Shown in pieces: positions 16,562-24,782 of a stretch of DNA of 38,955 bases; positions within the stretch are counted from its first letter, which is position 1; every line of letters starts with the position of its first letter. Origin of the DNA: Thiotrichaceae bacterium (GTDB taxonomy: Bacteria > Pseudomonadota > Gammaproteobacteria > Thiotrichales > Thiotrichaceae); the NCBI GenBank assembly GCA_015490895.1, contig WFWY01000143.1, forward strand, positions 1 to 38,955. The letters run 5' to 3'. The position numbers and the translations under genes are program-made. The notes under the pieces are model-generated. The model ran no database searches. It saw only the letters and a program-made list of their open reading frames with translations, and was not told the origin of the DNA.

Positions 16562-17842
16562 CAAGAAACTCATTAATGATCCCCATAAGGCGTGGTTGCC
16601 CCAATAGGGTATGGCGAGCAAGGCCAACACCACATACACTACCAGAGCGACACCCACGGTATTACGCATCACGACGGTTTGCATCGTACCAATAAAGATA
16701 CCATCAAACTGATAGCTCCAGACGGCAATCAGCGGTGCCGCAACCAGCCAGGGCAAATACATTTCAGCCGTGGCTATAACGGGCGCAATACGGGTGAACA
16801 AACGAATAATAACACCCCCAAAGAGGGCATAAAACAGGGCGATCAGCAGTGCAGTGATGCCTGCCCATAACAGACTGCTTTGTACCGCAGCACGAAATGC
16901 CTGTCGATCCCGCTTGCCATAGGCACTACCCACCAGGGCCTCGGCCGCATGTGCAAAGCCATCCAGCCCATAGGCAAGCATGTGTAACATATTCATCAAG
17001 ATAGCATTGGCAGCCAGAACCACCGTACCAAAGCGGGCACTTTGTGACGTAAAAAAGAAAAAGGCACTGGTCAGAAACAGGGTACGGATAAACAGATTGA
17101 GATTCACCGAAAAGAGCGCACGCAGGGGCTCTGGCTGTTGTATTTCGTGGAACGTTTTAAGTGGTGCCTGAAACAGCGGGGTCAATAGCCTGCGTAATAA
17201 CCATAAGCCAAAACCTGCTGCCAGATAGTCACTTACGAGTGAAGCCAGCGCTACACCATCAACATGCCATCCAGCCAGAAGCACAAAGTAACCATCCAGT
17301 ACGATATTGGCACCATTGAGGACAAGCTGTGTAAAGAGTGCCAGTTTCATGCGTTGCATACCGATGAGGGTACCCAGCACACAATAGTTAATAAAGGTCG
17401 CAGGTGCACTCCAGATTCTGATGGAGAAATAAGTGCTTGCGTTTTCTGTCACCGCATTGTCGGCATCCATCAGAGTAAATGCCAACCAGGCAATGGGACG
17501 TTGCAAGAGAATCAGCAAAAGTCCCAGCAGCAGGGCAACAGCCAGCGCACGCAACAGCGCCAGACTCACAGCGTGCTGGTCTGCCTTGCCAAAAGCCTGG
17601 GAGACAAATCCGGTGGTTCCCATGCGTAAAAAACCAAACATCCAGAACACACTGCTAAAGATAATTGCTCCAACAGAAACCGCAGCCATATAGTGTGCCT
17701 GTGGCAGTTGCCCAACGACAGCAATATCAGTCATGCCAACCAGTGGCACAGAAAGATTGGAAAGAATAATGGGCCAGGCAAGCTGTAATACGCGCCGGTG
17801 CCATGCGCGGGGAGCCGTAGGGAGTTCCTGAGAAGTAGACAA
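16505..17842 (-). CDS. MATE family efflux transporter (DinF/NorM type)
   Basis: The 445-residue protein has about twelve predicted membrane helices and the MATE N-terminal signature RVLQLAWPIILSNLSVPLVG, followed by MTDIAVVGQL. The pseudo-symmetric second half begins near LRALFSVNLNLFIRT. Such proteins export cationic compounds using Na+ or H+ gradients; the short length and sequence style suit the DinF branch. The start must be a TTG at 17842, because the next in-frame ATG is inside the first helix. It converges on, and overlaps by 57 bases, the PLP-enzyme gene. It is divergent from the suf operon. Confidence 0.93.
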   Translation of the reverse strand: MSTSQELPTAPRAWHRRVLQLAWPIILSNLSVPLVGMTDIAVVGQLPQAHYMAAVSVGAIIFSSVFWMFGFLRMGTTGFVSQAFGKADQHAVSLALLRALAVALLLGLLLILLQRPIAWLAFTLMDADNAVTENASTYFSIRIWSAPATFINYCVLGTLIGMQRMKLALFTQLVLNGANIVLDGYFVLLAGWHVDGVALASLVSDYLAAGFGLWLLRRLLTPLFQAPLKTFHEIQQPEPLRALFSVNLNLFIRTLFLTSAFFFFTSQSARFGTVVLAANAILMNMLHMLAYGLDGFAHAAEALVGSAYGKRDRQAFRAAVQSSLLWAGITALLIALFYALFGGVIIRLFTRIAPVIATAEMYLPWLVAAPLIAVWSYQFDGIFIGTMQTVVMRNTVGVALVVYVVLALLAIPYWGNHALWGSLMSFLLFRGVALALYYPRLARLC

Positions 17843-17909
17843 GGTGTGAGACCAAAAAACAGGAATAATACCTCGCTATTGAAAATTATGACACCGTTCA
17901 CAAGGTATA

Positions 17910-17963
17910 TAGTCAGGTGGTCAGAATAAGGACTACAATTAACCAAGTAATTTAGTCAGGTAT
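17910..17963 (+). promoter_or_regulatory. Putative suf promoter with IscR type 1-like sites
   Basis: The 25 bases at 17939-17963 match 21 of 25 positions of the type 1 IscR operator consensus as I recall it. The right half-site TAGTCAGGTAT is perfect. A second half-site, TAGTCAGGTGG, lies at 17910-17920. TACAAT at 17934-17939 is a good -10 candidate between them, so a bound regulator would block the promoter. The sufB start is about 30 bases downstream. This suggests that an IscR-like Rrf2 regulator, not encoded in this window, senses Fe-S status and controls the operon. Confidence 0.55.
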
Positions 17964-17991
17964 TAGCAAAAGCACAGGTAATGAACCCATT

Positions 17992-19440
17992 ATGAGAACA
18001 TCGAATGACATAGTTGAGGACATGCAGCAAAGCGGCTATTCCGAAGGCTTCATTACGGAGATCGAGTCCGACACCTTCCCGCCGGGTCTGGATGAAGCCA
18101 TCATTCGCAAGCTCTCTGCCAAAAAACAGGAGCCGGAATACATGCTGGAAAGGCGTCTGAAGGCTTATCAGTATTGGCAAACCATGCAGGAGCCTCACTG
18201 GGGCAAGGTTGAATACCCGGAAATTGACTATCAGGCGATTTCCTATTTTTCGGCACCAAAATCCGGAGAAGATGCACCGAAAAGCCTGGATGAAGTTGAT
18301 CCGGCCTTGCTGGAAACCTATAACAAACTGGGGATTCCGCTGGTTGAACAACAGCTGTTGGCCGGAGTCGCCGTCGATGCCGTTTTTGACAGTGTATCGG
18401 TGGCAACGACTTTTCGGGAAGAACTAAAGAAAGCAGGTGTGATTTTTTGTTCTATTTCCGAGGCAATCCGGGATTACCCAGAGCTGGTACAAAAGTACCT
18501 GGGTTCGGTCGTACCCCATACAGACAACTTTTTTGCTGCGCTTAACGCAGCGGTATTTAGTGACGGGACGTTTGTGTACGTGCCGGAGGGGGTACGTTGC
18601 CCCATGGAGCTATCTACTTATTTCCGGATTAATGAAGCCAATACCGGGCAGTTTGAACGTACCTTGATTATTGCGGAGAAAGGCAGTTATGTGAGTTATC
18701 TGGAGGGCTGTACTGCGCCCATGAGGGATGAAAACCAGCTACATGCTGCCGTGGTGGAACTGATTGCACTGGAAGATGCACAAATCAAATACTCTACGGT
18801 ACAGAACTGGTATCCCGGTGATGCAGAGGGTAAAGGCGGTATTTATAACTTTGTGACCAAGCGTGGCATCTGTAAAGGAGATCGCTCACATATTTCCTGG
18901 ACTCAGGTAGAAACGGGCTCGGCAATTACCTGGAAGTATCCCAGCTGTATTCTCAAAGGGGATGATTCTATTGGTGAGTTTTACTCGGTGGCGGTTACTC
19001 GCGGACGACAGCAGGCAGATACAGGCACCAAGATGTACCATATCGGTAAAAATACCCGCAGTACCATTGTCTCCAAAGGTATCTCGGCTGATCGTGGCGT
19101 GAACAGCTATCGTGGCCTGGTACGCATGAACAAGGGCGCAGAGACTGGCCGGAATCACACGCAATGTGATTCGCTGCTCATTGGTGATCAATGTGCGGCA
19201 CATACCTTTCCCTATATTGAAGTGGCCAACCCGACCGCCCGGGTAGAGCATGAAGCAACCACCTCAAAAATAGATGCCAATCAGTTGTTTTATTGTAAAC
19301 AACGAGGCTTGTCAGAAGAAGAAGCCGTGGCACTGATTGTCAATGGCTTTTGTAAGGAGGTCTTTAATGAACTGCCGATGGAATTTGCCGTAGAAGCACG
19401 AAAACTGCTGGAAATCAGCCTGGAAGGGGCAGTGGGGTAA
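17992..19440 (+). CDS. sufB: Fe-S cluster assembly scaffold protein SufB
   Basis: SufB is the scaffold on which SUF clusters are built, in a SufB-C2-D complex. The 482-residue length is typical. Diagnostic segments include [40 protein letters not shown], the beta-helix stretch [20 protein letters not shown] and the C-terminal [20 protein letters not shown] with [12 protein letters not shown]. The conserved Cys and nearby acidic and His residues that assemble the nascent cluster are present. It is the first gene of the sufBCD operon, downstream of the IscR-like site. There are 41 bases to the sufC start. Confidence 0.97.
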   Translation: MRTSNDIVEDMQQSGYSEGFITEIESDTFPPGLDEAIIRKLSAKKQEPEYMLERRLKAYQYWQTMQEPHWGKVEYPEIDYQAISYFSAPKSGEDAPKSLDEVDPALLETYNKLGIPLVEQQLLAGVAVDAVFDSVSVATTFREELKKAGVIFCSISEAIRDYPELVQKYLGSVVPHTDNFFAALNAAVFSDGTFVYVPEGVRCPMELSTYFRINEANTGQFERTLIIAEKGSYVSYLEGCTAPMRDENQLHAAVVELIALEDAQIKYSTVQNWYPGDAEGKGGIYNFVTKRGICKGDRSHISWTQVETGSAITWKYPSCILKGDDSIGEFYSVAVTRGRQQADTGTKMYHIGKNTRSTIVSKGISADRGVNSYRGLVRMNKGAETGRNHTQCDSLLIGDQCAAHTFPYIEVANPTARVEHEATTSKIDANQLFYCKQRGLSEEEAVALIVNGFCKEVFNELPMEFAVEARKLLEISLEGAVG

Positions 19441-19481
19441 TGGGTTAAAGAGTGCCCGAGAGGAAAAAAGAGGGAAACATC

Positions 19482-20252
19482 ATGAAGCAAACAAGCAGTC
19501 TGTTATCAGTCAATCACCTGCAGGCATCGGTTGATAACAAGCCTATTCTCAAGGGCTTGAATCTTGAAGTAAAAGCAGGTGAGATACATGCCATCATGGG
19601 GCCGAATGGCTCTGGCAAAAGCACCTTTGCCAATGTGCTGGCAGGACATGAAGATTACACGGTAAGCGCAGGTAATATTCATTATCTGGGGGAAAACCTG
19701 CTGGATTTGTCTGTTGAAGAGCGGGCACATAAGGGGATTTTTCTGGCATTTCAGTATCCGGTAGAAATTCCTGGTGTCAACAATATGGTGTTTTTGCGGA
19801 CAGCCTTAAATGCCATGAGAACAGCAAAGGGTGAGGATGAACTGAGTGCGCCCGCTTTTATGAAACTCATCCGCAAAACACTGGCGGAGCTGGAGATGGA
19901 TGATCGTTTATTGAAGCGTGCCGTCAATGTGGGCTTTTCAGGTGGTGAAAAAAAGCGCAATGAAATCCTGCAAATGGCACTGTTCCAGCCCCGGCTTGCA
20001 ATACTGGATGAAACCGATTCGGGGCTGGATATTGATGCCCTGCGACAGGTGGCCAAGGGTGTCAACAAACTACGCGATCCACAGCGTTCCATGATTCTGG
20101 TCACGCATTATCAGCGTTTGCTGGACTCTATTGAACCGGATTATGTGCATGTAATGGCTGATGGGAGAATTGTCCGCACCGGTGACAAGTCCCTGGCACT
20201 GGAGCTGGAAGATAAAGGCTATAGCTGGATTACTGACGAGGAGGCCGCCTGA
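19482..20252 (+). CDS. sufC: Fe-S cluster assembly ATPase SufC
   Basis: This ABC-type ATPase energises the SufBCD complex. The start chosen is ATG 19482, with a GAGGG ribosome-binding site, giving 256 residues; an in-frame upstream start at 19452 would add ten polar residues. Walker A is GPNGSGKST (residues 40-48), the signature is FSGGEKKRNEIL, Walker B is LAILDETDSGLD, and the switch His is in MILVTHYQRL. The stop codon overlaps the sufD start (TGATG), indicating translational coupling. Confidence 0.97.
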   Translation: MKQTSSLLSVNHLQASVDNKPILKGLNLEVKAGEIHAIMGPNGSGKSTFANVLAGHEDYTVSAGNIHYLGENLLDLSVEERAHKGIFLAFQYPVEIPGVNNMVFLRTALNAMRTAKGEDELSAPAFMKLIRKTLAELEMDDRLLKRAVNVGFSGGEKKRNEILQMALFQPRLAILDETDSGLDIDALRQVAKGVNKLRDPQRSMILVTHYQRLLDSIEPDYVHVMADGRIVRTGDKSLALELEDKGYSWITDEEAA

Positions 20253-21565
20253 TGTCTGATCAACAAGCATTGCTGGCACATTATCGCGCTCTGGCACAGC
20301 GTGATCAACCCGTCTTGCCACTACAGCAACAGGCGCAGCAGTATTTACAACAGCATGGCTTTCCGGACAAAAAAATAGAAGACTGGCACTACACGGCGTT
20401 AAACCCCCTGCTGGAACATGCTTTTACACCGGCAAGTGCCATGGATGAAACACTGGAGCTGGATCGTCATACGCTGGGTGATTTATTGCTGGGCAATGAA
20501 GAGAGTTATCAGGTTGTCGTCTATAACGGTGCCTATCAATCACAGCTATCGAAGACTCGTGGTTTACCGGCAGCGGTACAAATAGACAGCCTGCAACAGG
20601 CGCTGGCAGGTCAGGATCAAACCCTGATGGCACACCTGGGCAAGCTTTCCGGTGAAGGTGAACATTTGTTTAATGCACTGAATACGGCATACCTGCAAGA
20701 CGGTGTGTACATACGCGTTCCGGCAGGTTGCAAACTGGACAAGCCGATTGAAATTTTGCATGTCTCCTTAAGTTTTTCGGGTGCACTGATGGCGCAACCC
20801 CGGCACCTTGTGGTGCTGGAAGCTGGTGCCGAGGCGAGCCTGGTAGAACATTATGCTTCATTGGGTGATTCCTTGTGCTTTAACAATATGATCAGTGAAG
20901 TGTTTCTGGCGGAGCAGGCCAAACTGCACCATGCCCGGCTACAAAATGAAAGTCGACAAACACGGCATCTGGCAAGCCTGTATATCCAGCAGCAGCAAGC
21001 CAGCCAGTATCACGCGACTTCCATTGCCATGGGAGGGCTATGGTCACGCATTGAATTTCACAACAGTCTGGATGCTCCGGGTGCTGAAGCCTGGCATGCC
21101 GGCCTTTATATGGCGGGTAATGCCCAGCTGAACAACAACCACCTGAAGGTCTTGCATCGTGCTGCGGGATGCCGTAGCCGTGAAGTGTACAAGGGGATAC
21201 TAAAAGGACAGGGCAGGGCAGTCTTTGATGGCCTGGTCAAGGTTGACATAGACGCGCAACAAACCCATGCCCACCTGAGTAATGCCAATCTGCTCCTGTC
21301 GCGTGATGCAGAAATTGACACCAAACCTATACTCGAAATCGAGGCTGATGATGTGCAATGCAGTCACGGCACCACCGTAGGGCAAATAGATCCCGAGCTG
21401 TTGTTCTACCTGCGGGCGCGTGGCATACCGGAGCATCAGGCCCGGCAAATGATTTGCCTGGGGTTTGCCGGTGATATTGTGGAAACCCTGCACTGGCCAC
21501 CTCTGCGGGACTATGTTGAGGGTCTGTTGCAGCAGCGTTTGCAACATATAACCCGGATTGGGTAA
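20252..21565 (+). CDS. sufD: Fe-S cluster assembly protein SufD
   Basis: SufD is the SufB paralogue of the SufB-C2-D complex and helps iron entry. The 437-residue protein has the N-terminal helical part (QQYLQQHGFPDKKIEDWHYT), the beta-helix core (ARHLASLYIQ-like region, residues about 160-350) and the conserved C-terminal HLSNANLLLSRDAEIDTKP with IEADDVQCSHGTTVGQID. It overlaps sufC by one base. A cysteine desulfurase gene normally follows here but does not; instead there is a hairpin region and then sufT. Confidence 0.96.
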   Translation: MSDQQALLAHYRALAQRDQPVLPLQQQAQQYLQQHGFPDKKIEDWHYTALNPLLEHAFTPASAMDETLELDRHTLGDLLLGNEESYQVVVYNGAYQSQLSKTRGLPAAVQIDSLQQALAGQDQTLMAHLGKLSGEGEHLFNALNTAYLQDGVYIRVPAGCKLDKPIEILHVSLSFSGALMAQPRHLVVLEAGAEASLVEHYASLGDSLCFNNMISEVFLAEQAKLHHARLQNESRQTRHLASLYIQQQQASQYHATSIAMGGLWSRIEFHNSLDAPGAEAWHAGLYMAGNAQLNNNHLKVLHRAAGCRSREVYKGILKGQGRAVFDGLVKVDIDAQQTHAHLSNANLLLSRDAEIDTKPILEIEADDVQCSHGTTVGQIDPELLFYLRARGIPEHQARQMICLGFAGDIVETLHWPPLRDYVEGLLQQRLQHITRIG

Positions 21566-21607
21566 GGTTGAGGCTGGTGGGTTAAATCTGATGCTTTGTA
21601 TATATAG

Positions 21608-21686
21608 GGCGGATAAGAAACGCCACCTGACAAGGTGCTGAATTTACCTGTTTGTCGGATGGCGCTATCACTTATCCGACCTATTT
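21608..21686 (+). terminator. REP-like long hairpin followed by a T tract after sufD
   Basis: GGATAAG (21611-21617), CGCCA (21621-21625) and GACAA (21629-21633) pair in order with CTTATCC (21671-21677), TGGCG (21660-21664) and TTGTC (21652-21656). TTTTT follows a few bases after. The sequence resembles enterobacterial REP/BIME units (TGTCGGATGGCG and CTTATCCGACC). It may stop or attenuate transcription between sufBCD and sufTE, or stabilise the upstream mRNA. Confidence 0.55.
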
Positions 21687-21761
21687 TTAGAAAACATATT
21701 GTGGCAAAACACAGGGTTGACCCGCTACCAGGTTGGGTAAGGAATAAAGAGAGAATAGAAC

Positions 21762-22094
21762 GTGTTTAAACTGGCAAAACTGGCAAAGCGTAAAAAAGAT
21801 AAGGTGCTGTCTGGCCCACCAGACAAGGCGAGCTTGAAAGAAGCTGTTATCGACGCCATCAAGGAGATCTATGATCCGGAAATCCCGGTCAACCTCTATG
21901 ATCTGGGGTTGATTTATACCATTGATATTAATGATGATTTTTTTGTAACCGTAGACATGACCCTGACCGCACCGGCCTGTCCGGTTGCAGAAATAATGCC
22001 CGGGCAAGTGGAAAGTGCGGTGAAATCCGTCACGGGGGTGAGTGATGCCAGGGTTAATCTGGTCTGGGATCCCCCTGGTCGCAGGAAAACATGA
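21762..22094 (+). CDS. sufT: SUF-associated MIP18/DUF59 family protein SufT
   Basis: This 110-residue protein begins with GTG, preceded by a GAGAGAA purine stretch. It carries the DUF59 core VIDAIKEIYDPEIPVNLYDL followed by GLIY, and the TAPACPVAE loop with the conserved Cys73. Members of this family act in Fe-S cluster maturation, probably in delivery to target proteins. It is four bases from sufE, so the two are co-translated. The short Lys-rich N-terminus (KLAKLAKRKKDK) is not part of the conserved fold. Confidence 0.9.
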   Translation: MFKLAKLAKRKKDKVLSGPPDKASLKEAVIDAIKEIYDPEIPVNLYDLGLIYTIDINDDFFVTVDMTLTAPACPVAEIMPGQVESAVKSVTGVSDARVNLVWDPPGRRKT

Positions 22095-22097
22095 GCG

Positions 22098-22589
22098 ATG
22101 AAGCCAAATTACAACTGGGATTATTGTGACACGATGACAGCAATGCAAACCACGCAAACGGCAACTTCTCAGGACACCCTGAATGAAATCGCTGAAGACT
22201 TTGAGCTGCTGGAAGACTGGGAGCAACGCTATCAGTACCTGGTAGAACTCGGTGAACAGCTCCCGCCTATGCCCGCTGCTGAAAGAACGGATGAAAACCG
22301 TGTCATGCCCTGTATGAGCAAGGTCTGGGTCCATGCGTACCCTGATCCTGAAAACCCTGTACGTCTGTTGTTTCATGGCGATTGCGATACCGCGATTATC
22401 AAAGGAGTGGTGGCACTTCTGATACACATCTTTTCGGGGAAAACCGCTGATGAAATTCAAAAAACAGATATCGATGGTTTGTTTCAGCGCATTCAGCTGG
22501 CTGAGAACCTGAGTCCCAATCGTCATGTTGGTATCTATGCGATCGTTGAGAAAATGCGTGAACAGGTGGAGAAACAGCGCGTGAATTAA
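22098..22589 (+). CDS. sufE: Cysteine desulfuration protein SufE
   Basis: SufE accepts persulfide sulfur from a cysteine desulfurase and passes it to SufBCD. The 163-residue product has the expected fold markers: DWEQRYQYLVELGEQLPPM, then ENRVMPCMSKVWV with the active-site Cys72, FHGDCDTAIIKGVVALLIHI, and the C-terminal LSPNRHVGIYAIVEKM. An in-frame ATG at 22134 would trim the N-terminus by 12 residues. Its partner SufS is not encoded in the window, so it must work with a desulfurase encoded elsewhere. Confidence 0.94.
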   Translation: MKPNYNWDYCDTMTAMQTTQTATSQDTLNEIAEDFELLEDWEQRYQYLVELGEQLPPMPAAERTDENRVMPCMSKVWVHAYPDPENPVRLLFHGDCDTAIIKGVVALLIHIFSGKTADEIQKTDIDGLFQRIQLAENLSPNRHVGIYAIVEKMREQVEKQRVN

Positions 22590-22728
22590 GAGGTAGCGGT
22601 AAAGCGACAGGAGGCGGTTTTTTGCCAACAGTGCTGTTTTACAAACGATAATACCCGCATTAAAATTATTCAGGAATCCCTGGTTGACCAGATTTTCAGG
22701 CTTTCCAGAATGAGCGAGGTACCTGTCT

Positions 22729-23466
22729 ATGAAGGCCAGTATTATCGTACCGACCTATAATCGTGCAGACTATTTTTCTCGACTGTATCACTGTTTTCAG
22801 CATCAGACGCATCCAGACTGCGAGCTACTGGTTTATGATGATAGCCCGCAGCGCTCGAGCTTTTTTGATGATAAGGCGAAAGACGCTGTTCGTTATTACT
22901 ATTCAGAGACACGACTGACAATCGGGGAAAAGCGGAATTTTCTGATCGGGCAGGCTCGTGGTGAAGTCATCGTACACTTTGATGACGATGACTACTATGC
23001 ACCTCACTATGTTGAGTTTATGTTGCGCCTGCTGGGTGATGAGTATGCGCTTGCCAAACTGTCTGGCTGGTTCCTGTACCAGGTAGAAAACCACTTTCTG
23101 GGCTACTGGGATACAGCACACGATGACGAAAAATGTTATCTGATAGAGCCGTCTTCCCCGGTTCATCCCGTCTACCTGGAAGGGAAAGCATCATCACTGA
23201 CGGGGTTCGGCTTTTCCTATGTCTATAAAAAGTCAGTCTGTGAGCAGGTGCCGTTCCAGGCGATTAACTTTGGTGAAGATAACCAGTTTATACTAGATAG
23301 CCTGGAACAGGGCTACCGGCTTCACTATGTTGATGATCCTGAGGGGCTGGTATTACATATTATTCACCTGTCCAATACCTCCAGAGCGTTTCCGCAATAC
23401 AGGCTTCCGCCACATCTGGTCAAAAGCCTGTTTGGAGCCGGGATAGCGGATTACATCAAGACTTGA
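22729..23466 (+). CDS. Glycosyltransferase family 2 protein
   Basis: This 245-residue soluble GT-A enzyme has the nucleotide-binding start ASIIVPTYNRADYFSRLYHC, ELLVYDDS and the metal-binding VIVHFDDDDYYAPHYVEF with an acidic run near residues 84-88. GEDNQFILDSLEQGY provides the likely catalytic acidic residues. Such enzymes transfer a sugar from a nucleotide donor in the cytoplasm. There is no membrane segment. GAGG lies 10 bases before the ATG. It stands about 500 bases before the exporter operon on the same strand and probably belongs to the same polysaccharide locus. Confidence 0.9.
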   Translation: MKASIIVPTYNRADYFSRLYHCFQHQTHPDCELLVYDDSPQRSSFFDDKAKDAVRYYYSETRLTIGEKRNFLIGQARGEVIVHFDDDDYYAPHYVEFMLRLLGDEYALAKLSGWFLYQVENHFLGYWDTAHDDEKCYLIEPSSPVHPVYLEGKASSLTGFGFSYVYKKSVCEQVPFQAINFGEDNQFILDSLEQGYRLHYVDDPEGLVLHIIHLSNTSRAFPQYRLPPHLVKSLFGAGIADYIKT

Positions 23467-23686
23467 GCCTTCCTGCCCATGTAGCATGAACACGGCGTTA
23501 TCACACCAGAGCAGATCCAGAGAGTCTCCATCTGACAAAGTGAGCCGTTCCTTCCTGCCGGGCTGGTGCTGGCGGAGCTGATGGGTGATAACAGATCAAA
23601 GCGACTGTTGTGAGGGTTGCGTATCGCTCAGTTTAAATTGTTTATACACATGTAAAGAAAAGAACTCGTAGAGGGCTAATTTGCAG

Positions 23687-23747
23687 GTTGGTGGTGGCGA
23701 AGGCCTCCCAACAAACCTTGTCATGTTGGGCTTCGTGCCCCCAAGGT
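23687..23747 (+). other. Overlapping hairpins upstream of the capsule export operon
   Basis: Three stems are possible. GTTGG (23687) pairs with CCAAC (23708). CCCAACA (23707-23713) pairs with TGTTGGG (23724-23730). ACCTTG (23715-23720) pairs with CAAGGT (23742-23747), enclosing GGGC-ttcgt-GCCC. The second excludes the first and third. The GTTGGGCTTCGTGCCC core is also typical of a common dispersed REP-type sequence in proteobacteria. The rest of 23467-23962 contains no gene I can support. Confidence 0.45.
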
Positions 23748-23798
23748 AGGCGATAAACCGAATAGAAAGCAAAAGGGTTATTTGTCATTTTATATTTT

Positions 23799-23827
23799 TT
23801 ATCAAAAAAAACAGCCTGATCTACACT
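23799..23827 (+). promoter_or_regulatory. Candidate promoter for the capsule export operon
   Basis: TTATCA (23799-23804) and TACACT (23822-23827) are separated by 17 bases in an AT-rich stretch. Each matches four of six sigma-70 consensus positions. The start would leave a leader of about 130 bases before the TTG start of the permease gene. Confidence 0.35.
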
Positions 23828-23962
23828 AAACTCATCAAACTGGTTAGCGTATTAGCGATGTGAGTAGTGACTGCTCTGGCAGTTAGTCGTATAAACGGAT
23901 GAGCGAAACCCACAACCCCGCTTGTCACAGGTTCATTTTATTAATAAAAAAGACGCGCCGTT

Positions 23963-24748
23963 TTGAGTATTCTGAATGCCTTGAAAATACAGTCTCGTGT
24001 GATTCACGCTCTGATTCTGAGAGAAACCCGCACACGGTTTGACAGAAATAAACTCGGGTATCTGTGGGCCTTATTCGAGCCGATAACCTACGTGCTGATA
24101 CTGATAGCTGTGTTTTCCGCCATGGGTCGATCCTCCCCTATTGGTGACAGCCAGTCGTTGCCGCTCTTTTTCCTGTCGGGTCTGGTGCCCTGGCTACTGT
24201 TTGCCAACACGGTGAATAAAGTGATGGAAGGCGTAAATGCCAACAAGGGGCTGCTGACCTATACCCAGGTAACGCCGTTTGATGTGCTGGTTTCACGCGC
24301 ACTGCTGGAATTTGCCACCATGGTCGTGGTCTTGATGATCCTGCTGTTTTTGTTTGCCTGGGCGGGTTATTACCAGCCGATTGAATCCTTTAACGATATG
24401 TTGCTGGGGCTGTTGGCTATCTGGCTATTTGCAGTGGGTATTGGCTTTATCAACGCCAGTATCAAGTTGTATCTGCCCTCCTATGGGCAGACATATGCCG
24501 CCATACAACGTCCTTTCTTTTTTGTATCAGGCATCTTTTTTACCGCTGAGAGCCTGCCACCTACGTTGCGTGAGATTGCCCTCTACAACCCGATACTGCA
24601 TGCGGTGGAATGGTGCCGCAGTGCTATTTTCACGAACTACGATGCCCGTTACCTGGATAAGGACTATTTGCTCACGTTTGTGGTTGTATTGCTCAGTATT
24701 GGCCTGGCCTTTGAACGTACCACGCGAAAATTTGCACGGCAGGGATAA
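23963..24748 (+). CDS. kpsM: Capsular polysaccharide ABC exporter permease (KpsM/Wzm type)
   Basis: This 261-residue membrane protein has about six helices and belongs to the ABC-2 polysaccharide exporter family. RETRTRFDRNKLGYLWALFE near residue 20 is the hallmark of KpsM/CtrC-type permeases and is followed by LFFLSGLVPWLLFANTV. The start is a TTG with no in-frame ATG before residue 53, and the N-terminus it gives aligns well with KpsM. It moves lipid-linked polysaccharide across the inner membrane together with the ATPase encoded 34 bases downstream. Confidence 0.92.
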   Translation: MSILNALKIQSRVIHALILRETRTRFDRNKLGYLWALFEPITYVLILIAVFSAMGRSSPIGDSQSLPLFFLSGLVPWLLFANTVNKVMEGVNANKGLLTYTQVTPFDVLVSRALLEFATMVVVLMILLFLFAWAGYYQPIESFNDMLLGLLAIWLFAVGIGFINASIKLYLPSYGQTYAAIQRPFFFVSGIFFTAESLPPTLREIALYNPILHAVEWCRSAIFTNYDARYLDKDYLLTFVVVLLSIGLAFERTTRKFARQG

Positions 24749-24782
24749 CCCCGATAGCCCCAAACCAGCAGGGAAGAATAGA

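Noticed and set aside
21687-22628. A 313-codon minus-strand frame opposite sufT and sufE
   Set aside because: Both plus-strand genes have clear family motifs; the antisense frame has none and is a codon-bias shadow.
23467-23962. Possible small RNA gene or missing gene in the 496-base gap
   Set aside because: Only hairpins and a weak promoter are visible; no frame resembles a protein and no known RNA family is recognisable.
24354-24782. Upstream extension of the KpsT-like frame
   Set aside because: It overlaps the permease gene in another frame, has no ABC-type sequence, and a good ATG with a ribosome-binding site lies at 24783.
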